DNA of 8,949 nt from Clostridia bacterium (GTDB lineage Bacteria > Bacillota > Clostridia > Oscillospirales > CAG-272): the NCBI GenBank assembly GCA_017453085.1, contig JAFTKV010000302.1:1-8949 (forward strand). The letters run 5' to 3'. The position numbers and the translations under genes are program-made. The notes beneath the pieces were generated by a model, which did not search any database, was not told the origin of the DNA, and worked only from the letters and a program-made list of their open reading frames with translations. Position 1 is the first letter of the stretch, and every line of letters begins with the position of its first letter. Positions 6,873 through 8,949 of this stretch are shown here, in pieces.

Positions 6873-7460
6873 TTAGAGACTGCCTTTCGTAGAGGGAATT
6901 TGGTCGGCGTTCTTCTCATCAATAGCAACCGCCGCTTTCAGGCTGCGTGCAAAGGATTTGAAGGCGCCCTCAATGATGTGATGGGTGTTCTTCCCTGCCA
7001 TCTGGCGAATGTGGAGCGTCATTTCTGCAGAACGGGTGAGGGCTGCAAAGAACTCCTCCACCAGCTCTGTATCAAAGGTGCCGACCTTTTGAGCGGGCAG
7101 AGTCAACTCACAGCAAAGGGTTGCTCGCCCGGACAGATCCAGCGAGGTGAGGATCAGCGCTTCGTCCATGGGCAGGATGAAAAAGCCGTAGCGGTTGATG
7201 CCACGCTTATCGCCAAGGGCATCGGCAATCGCCATACCCAGACAAATGCCGATGTCCTCTACGGTGTGGTGATCGTCCACGTTTGTGTCACCCTTGCAGG
7301 TAAGAGACAGGTCAAAGCAGCCGTGCTTGGCAAAGAGGGTGAGCATATGATCGAGAAAACCGCATCCGCTGTCGATGGCAGCGATGCCGCTGCCGTCCAG
7401 ATTCAGAGTGAGGGAGATGTCGGTTTCTGCTGTTTTTCGGGTAACGGTGGTCTGTCTCAT
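6873..7460 (-). CDS. hisB: Imidazoleglycerol-phosphate dehydratase, monofunctional
   Basis: This enzyme dehydrates imidazole glycerol phosphate to imidazole acetol phosphate (step 6) using manganese sites at subunit interfaces of a 24-mer. At 195 residues it is the short, single-function form, without the N-terminal histidinol-phosphate phosphatase domain of the E. coli protein. The duplicated half-domain motifs are clear: GFLDHM (His38) and DDHHTVED (His64, His65, Glu68), then KNTHHIIEGAFKSFAR (His160, His161, Glu164). The C-terminal STKGSL is the usual HisB ending. The start ATG overlaps the hisC stop as ATGA and has GGAGG seven bases upstream inside hisC, so coupled translation is likely. 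Confidence 0.97.
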   Translation of the reverse strand: MRQTTVTRKTAETDISLTLNLDGSGIAAIDSGCGFLDHMLTLFAKHGCFDLSLTCKGDTNVDDHHTVEDIGICLGMAIADALGDKRGINRYGFFILPMDEALILTSLDLSGRATLCCELTLPAQKVGTFDTELVEEFFAALTRSAEMTLHIRQMAGKNTHHIIEGAFKSFARSLKAAVAIDEKNADQIPSTKGSL

Positions 7461-8518
7461 GTCAGATCCTCCAGTATTTCTGTTATTTTTTGAATGAATA
7501 CCTCCATCTGCTCGCGGGAGCCGATGGTAATCCGAATGGAATCGGTGATGCGCTCGTCAGACAAATGACGAACGAGCACGCCCTTGGATTTGAGTGCCTC
7601 GTACAGCTCCTTGCCGCAGATCCGATCGGTGTGGGCAAGGATGAAGTTTGCCATTGACGCGGGATAGGTAAAGCCCAACCGAGTGAGCTCGTCTGCAGTA
7701 TACGCACGGGTATCGATGACCTGCTTGGTGCACTTGGCAAAGTATGCTTCGTCCTTCATCGCTTCTGCTGCCGCAGCCATAGACATCCGGTTGACGTTAT
7801 AGGGATTGAAGGAATATTTTACGCGGTTGAGATCGGCGATCAGATCGGCGCATCCCACCGCAAAGCCGACTCTTGCGCCTGCCAGATTACGGGATTTGGA
7901 GAAGGTCTGCACTACCAACAGGTTATCGTAGCTATCGGTGAGAGGAATTGCCGTTTCGCCACCGAAGTCGATATAGGCTTCGTCCACGATGACCACGCGG
8001 TCGGGATTTTGGGCGACCAACTCCTCTATCTTGGACAGAGGAAGATAGGTACCCGTCTGTGCGTTTGGGTTGGCGATGACCACGGTGGAGTCGATGGAGG
8101 CATAGTCCTCTACACGGATCGTGAACGTCTCGTCCAGCGGGATCGTAGTATAGGGGATGCCGAACAGATTGGCAAATACGGGATAAAAGCCGTAGGTCAC
8201 GTCGGGAAACGCAAGACTTTTTCCGCCAGCAAACGCATCAAAAGCGAACGCCAGTATCTCGTCGGAGCCATTGGATGCGATCACACGATCTGCCGTTATG
8301 CCATAATGCGCAGCAATTGCCTCGTGCAGAGATTTTGCGGTAGGATCGCTGTAAAGATTCAGCTTTGCCGCTTCCCCTTCGATCACCGCCAATGCCTTCG
8401 GAGAGGGGGGATAGGGGGATTCGTTGGTGTTCAGCTTGACGTACACCATATCCCTTGGCTGTTCGCCGGGGGTGTAGGGCTCCAGTGCGGAGAGTTTTTC
8501 GGAGAAGAATCTGCTCAT
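7457..8518 (-). CDS. hisC: Histidinol-phosphate aminotransferase
   Basis: HisC is a PLP-dependent enzyme that transfers the amino group of glutamate to imidazole acetol phosphate, giving histidinol phosphate (step 7). The 353-residue protein is a normal-length fold-type I, class I/II aminotransferase. The PLP lysine is Lys208 in VVQTFSKSRNLAGAR, followed by Arg216. The cofactor-ring aspartate is Asp179 and Tyr182 lies in VDEAYIDF. The NPNxxTG motif is NPNAQTG (150-156), and the N-terminal LNTNESPYPPSP (29-40) is typical of HisC. The carboxylate/phosphate-binding RITIGS lies at 329-334. The ATG shares one base with the hisD stop (TAATG) and is preceded by AAGGAG at a spacing of ten bases. HisC proteins often also act on aromatic keto acids; that cannot be judged here. 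Confidence 0.96.
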   Translation of the reverse strand: MSRFFSEKLSALEPYTPGEQPRDMVYVKLNTNESPYPPSPKALAVIEGEAAKLNLYSDPTAKSLHEAIAAHYGITADRVIASNGSDEILAFAFDAFAGGKSLAFPDVTYGFYPVFANLFGIPYTTIPLDETFTIRVEDYASIDSTVVIANPNAQTGTYLPLSKIEELVAQNPDRVVIVDEAYIDFGGETAIPLTDSYDNLLVVQTFSKSRNLAGARVGFAVGCADLIADLNRVKYSFNPYNVNRMSMAAAAEAMKDEAYFAKCTKQVIDTRAYTADELTRLGFTYPASMANFILAHTDRICGKELYEALKSKGVLVRHLSDERITDSIRITIGSREQMEVFIQKITEILEDLT

Positions 8519-8949
8519 TATTTATTATCTCCTTCGAAGCGAACCTCAACGGCTCTTGCGTGTGCGGTAAGTCCCTCGCTGCGGGCAAAAACGGCAACGT
8601 CCTTGTATGCCTTCTCCAACTCGTTGGGAGTATAGTAGAGATATTGGGTTTTCTTGATGAAATCATCCACAGACAGAGGCGAGGAGAAGCGTGCCGAGCC
8701 GCCCGTGGGAAGCGTGTGGTTCGGTCCTGCGAAATAATCGCCCATCGGCTCGGGAGTATAGTGACCCATAAAAACGGAGCCTGCATTCTCGATTTTGGGC
8801 AGCAGAACCATAGGATCGCTTACTGCCAGCTCCAGATGCTCGGGAGCGATGAGATTGGATACCTCGACCGCTTCCTCCAACGAGTCCACCAGAATGATCT
8901 TGCCGTTGTCCTCGATAGAGGTGCGGGCGATCTCGGAGCGCTCCAACAG
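8518..8949 (-). CDS. hisD: Histidinol dehydrogenase, C-terminal third
   Basis: HisD oxidises histidinol to histidine with two NAD+ (steps 9 and 10) and is a zinc enzyme. Only the last 143 residues are inside the window. The frame is open to the right edge, and the apparent TTG start near the edge is just an internal Leu codon; the usual protein is about 430 residues. Recognisable parts are IAPEHLEL (the Glu-His pair equivalent to E. coli Glu326/His327), MGDYFAGPNHTLPTGGSARF (zinc-ligand Asp and active-site His, equivalent to Asp360 and His367), SPLSVDDFIKKTQ, and the C-terminal LTAHARAVEVR with the His equivalent to His419. The TAA stop overlaps the hisC start by one base. It is the most upstream gene of the visible operon; hisG would be expected beyond the edge. 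Confidence 0.96.
   Translation of the reverse strand: MLERSEIARTSIEDNGKIILVDSLEEAVEVSNLIAPEHLELAVSDPMVLLPKIENAGSVFMGHYTPEPMGDYFAGPNHTLPTGGSARFSSPLSVDDFIKKTQYLYYTPNELEKAYKDVAVFARSEGLTAHARAVEVRFEGDNK

Overview
The window reads as ordinary chromosome from a Clostridia-type Bacillota (Firmicute), most likely an uncultured gut relative of the Oscillospirales or a neighbouring order. The evidence is the style of the solute-binding protein, the strong AGGAGG-type ribosome binding sites, the tight his gene order, the separate short HisB, the fused HisIE and a moderate GC content (a little above half by eye). No taxonomic search was possible, so this is an inference.

Layout. Bases 1-959 (+) hold the C-terminal 318 residues of an ABC-transporter solute-binding protein whose start lies off the left edge. 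A perfect 19-bp hairpin (960-1000) with a T-rich tail separates it from a convergent block that fills the rest of the window on the minus strand. In transcription order, right to left, this block is hisD (partial, off the right edge), hisC, hisB, hisH, hisA, hisF, hisIE and then lacZ (1002-4028). There is no gene-free stretch longer than about 45 bases.

How the genes work together. The seven his genes cover histidine biosynthesis from phosphoribosyl-ATP to histidine, except for hisG (first step), hisZ if present, and a histidinol-phosphate phosphatase. hisG probably lies upstream, beyond the right edge. The genes are joined by stop/start overlaps (TAATG for hisD/hisC, ATGA for hisC/hisB, GTGA for hisA/hisF) or gaps of 11-36 bases, each with a good Shine-Dalgarno sequence. 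This indicates one polycistronic message with translational coupling. All catalytic residues I could place are intact.

The one unexpected element is the last gene: a complete GH2 beta-galactosidase 41 bases after hisIE, in the same orientation, with a strong ribosome binding site, no promoter I can recognise and a small GC-rich hairpin in the gap. It may be read through from the his operon, or be functionally linked to the sugar-type transporter on the other strand. I found no mobile element, CRISPR array, RNA gene or clearly novel system.
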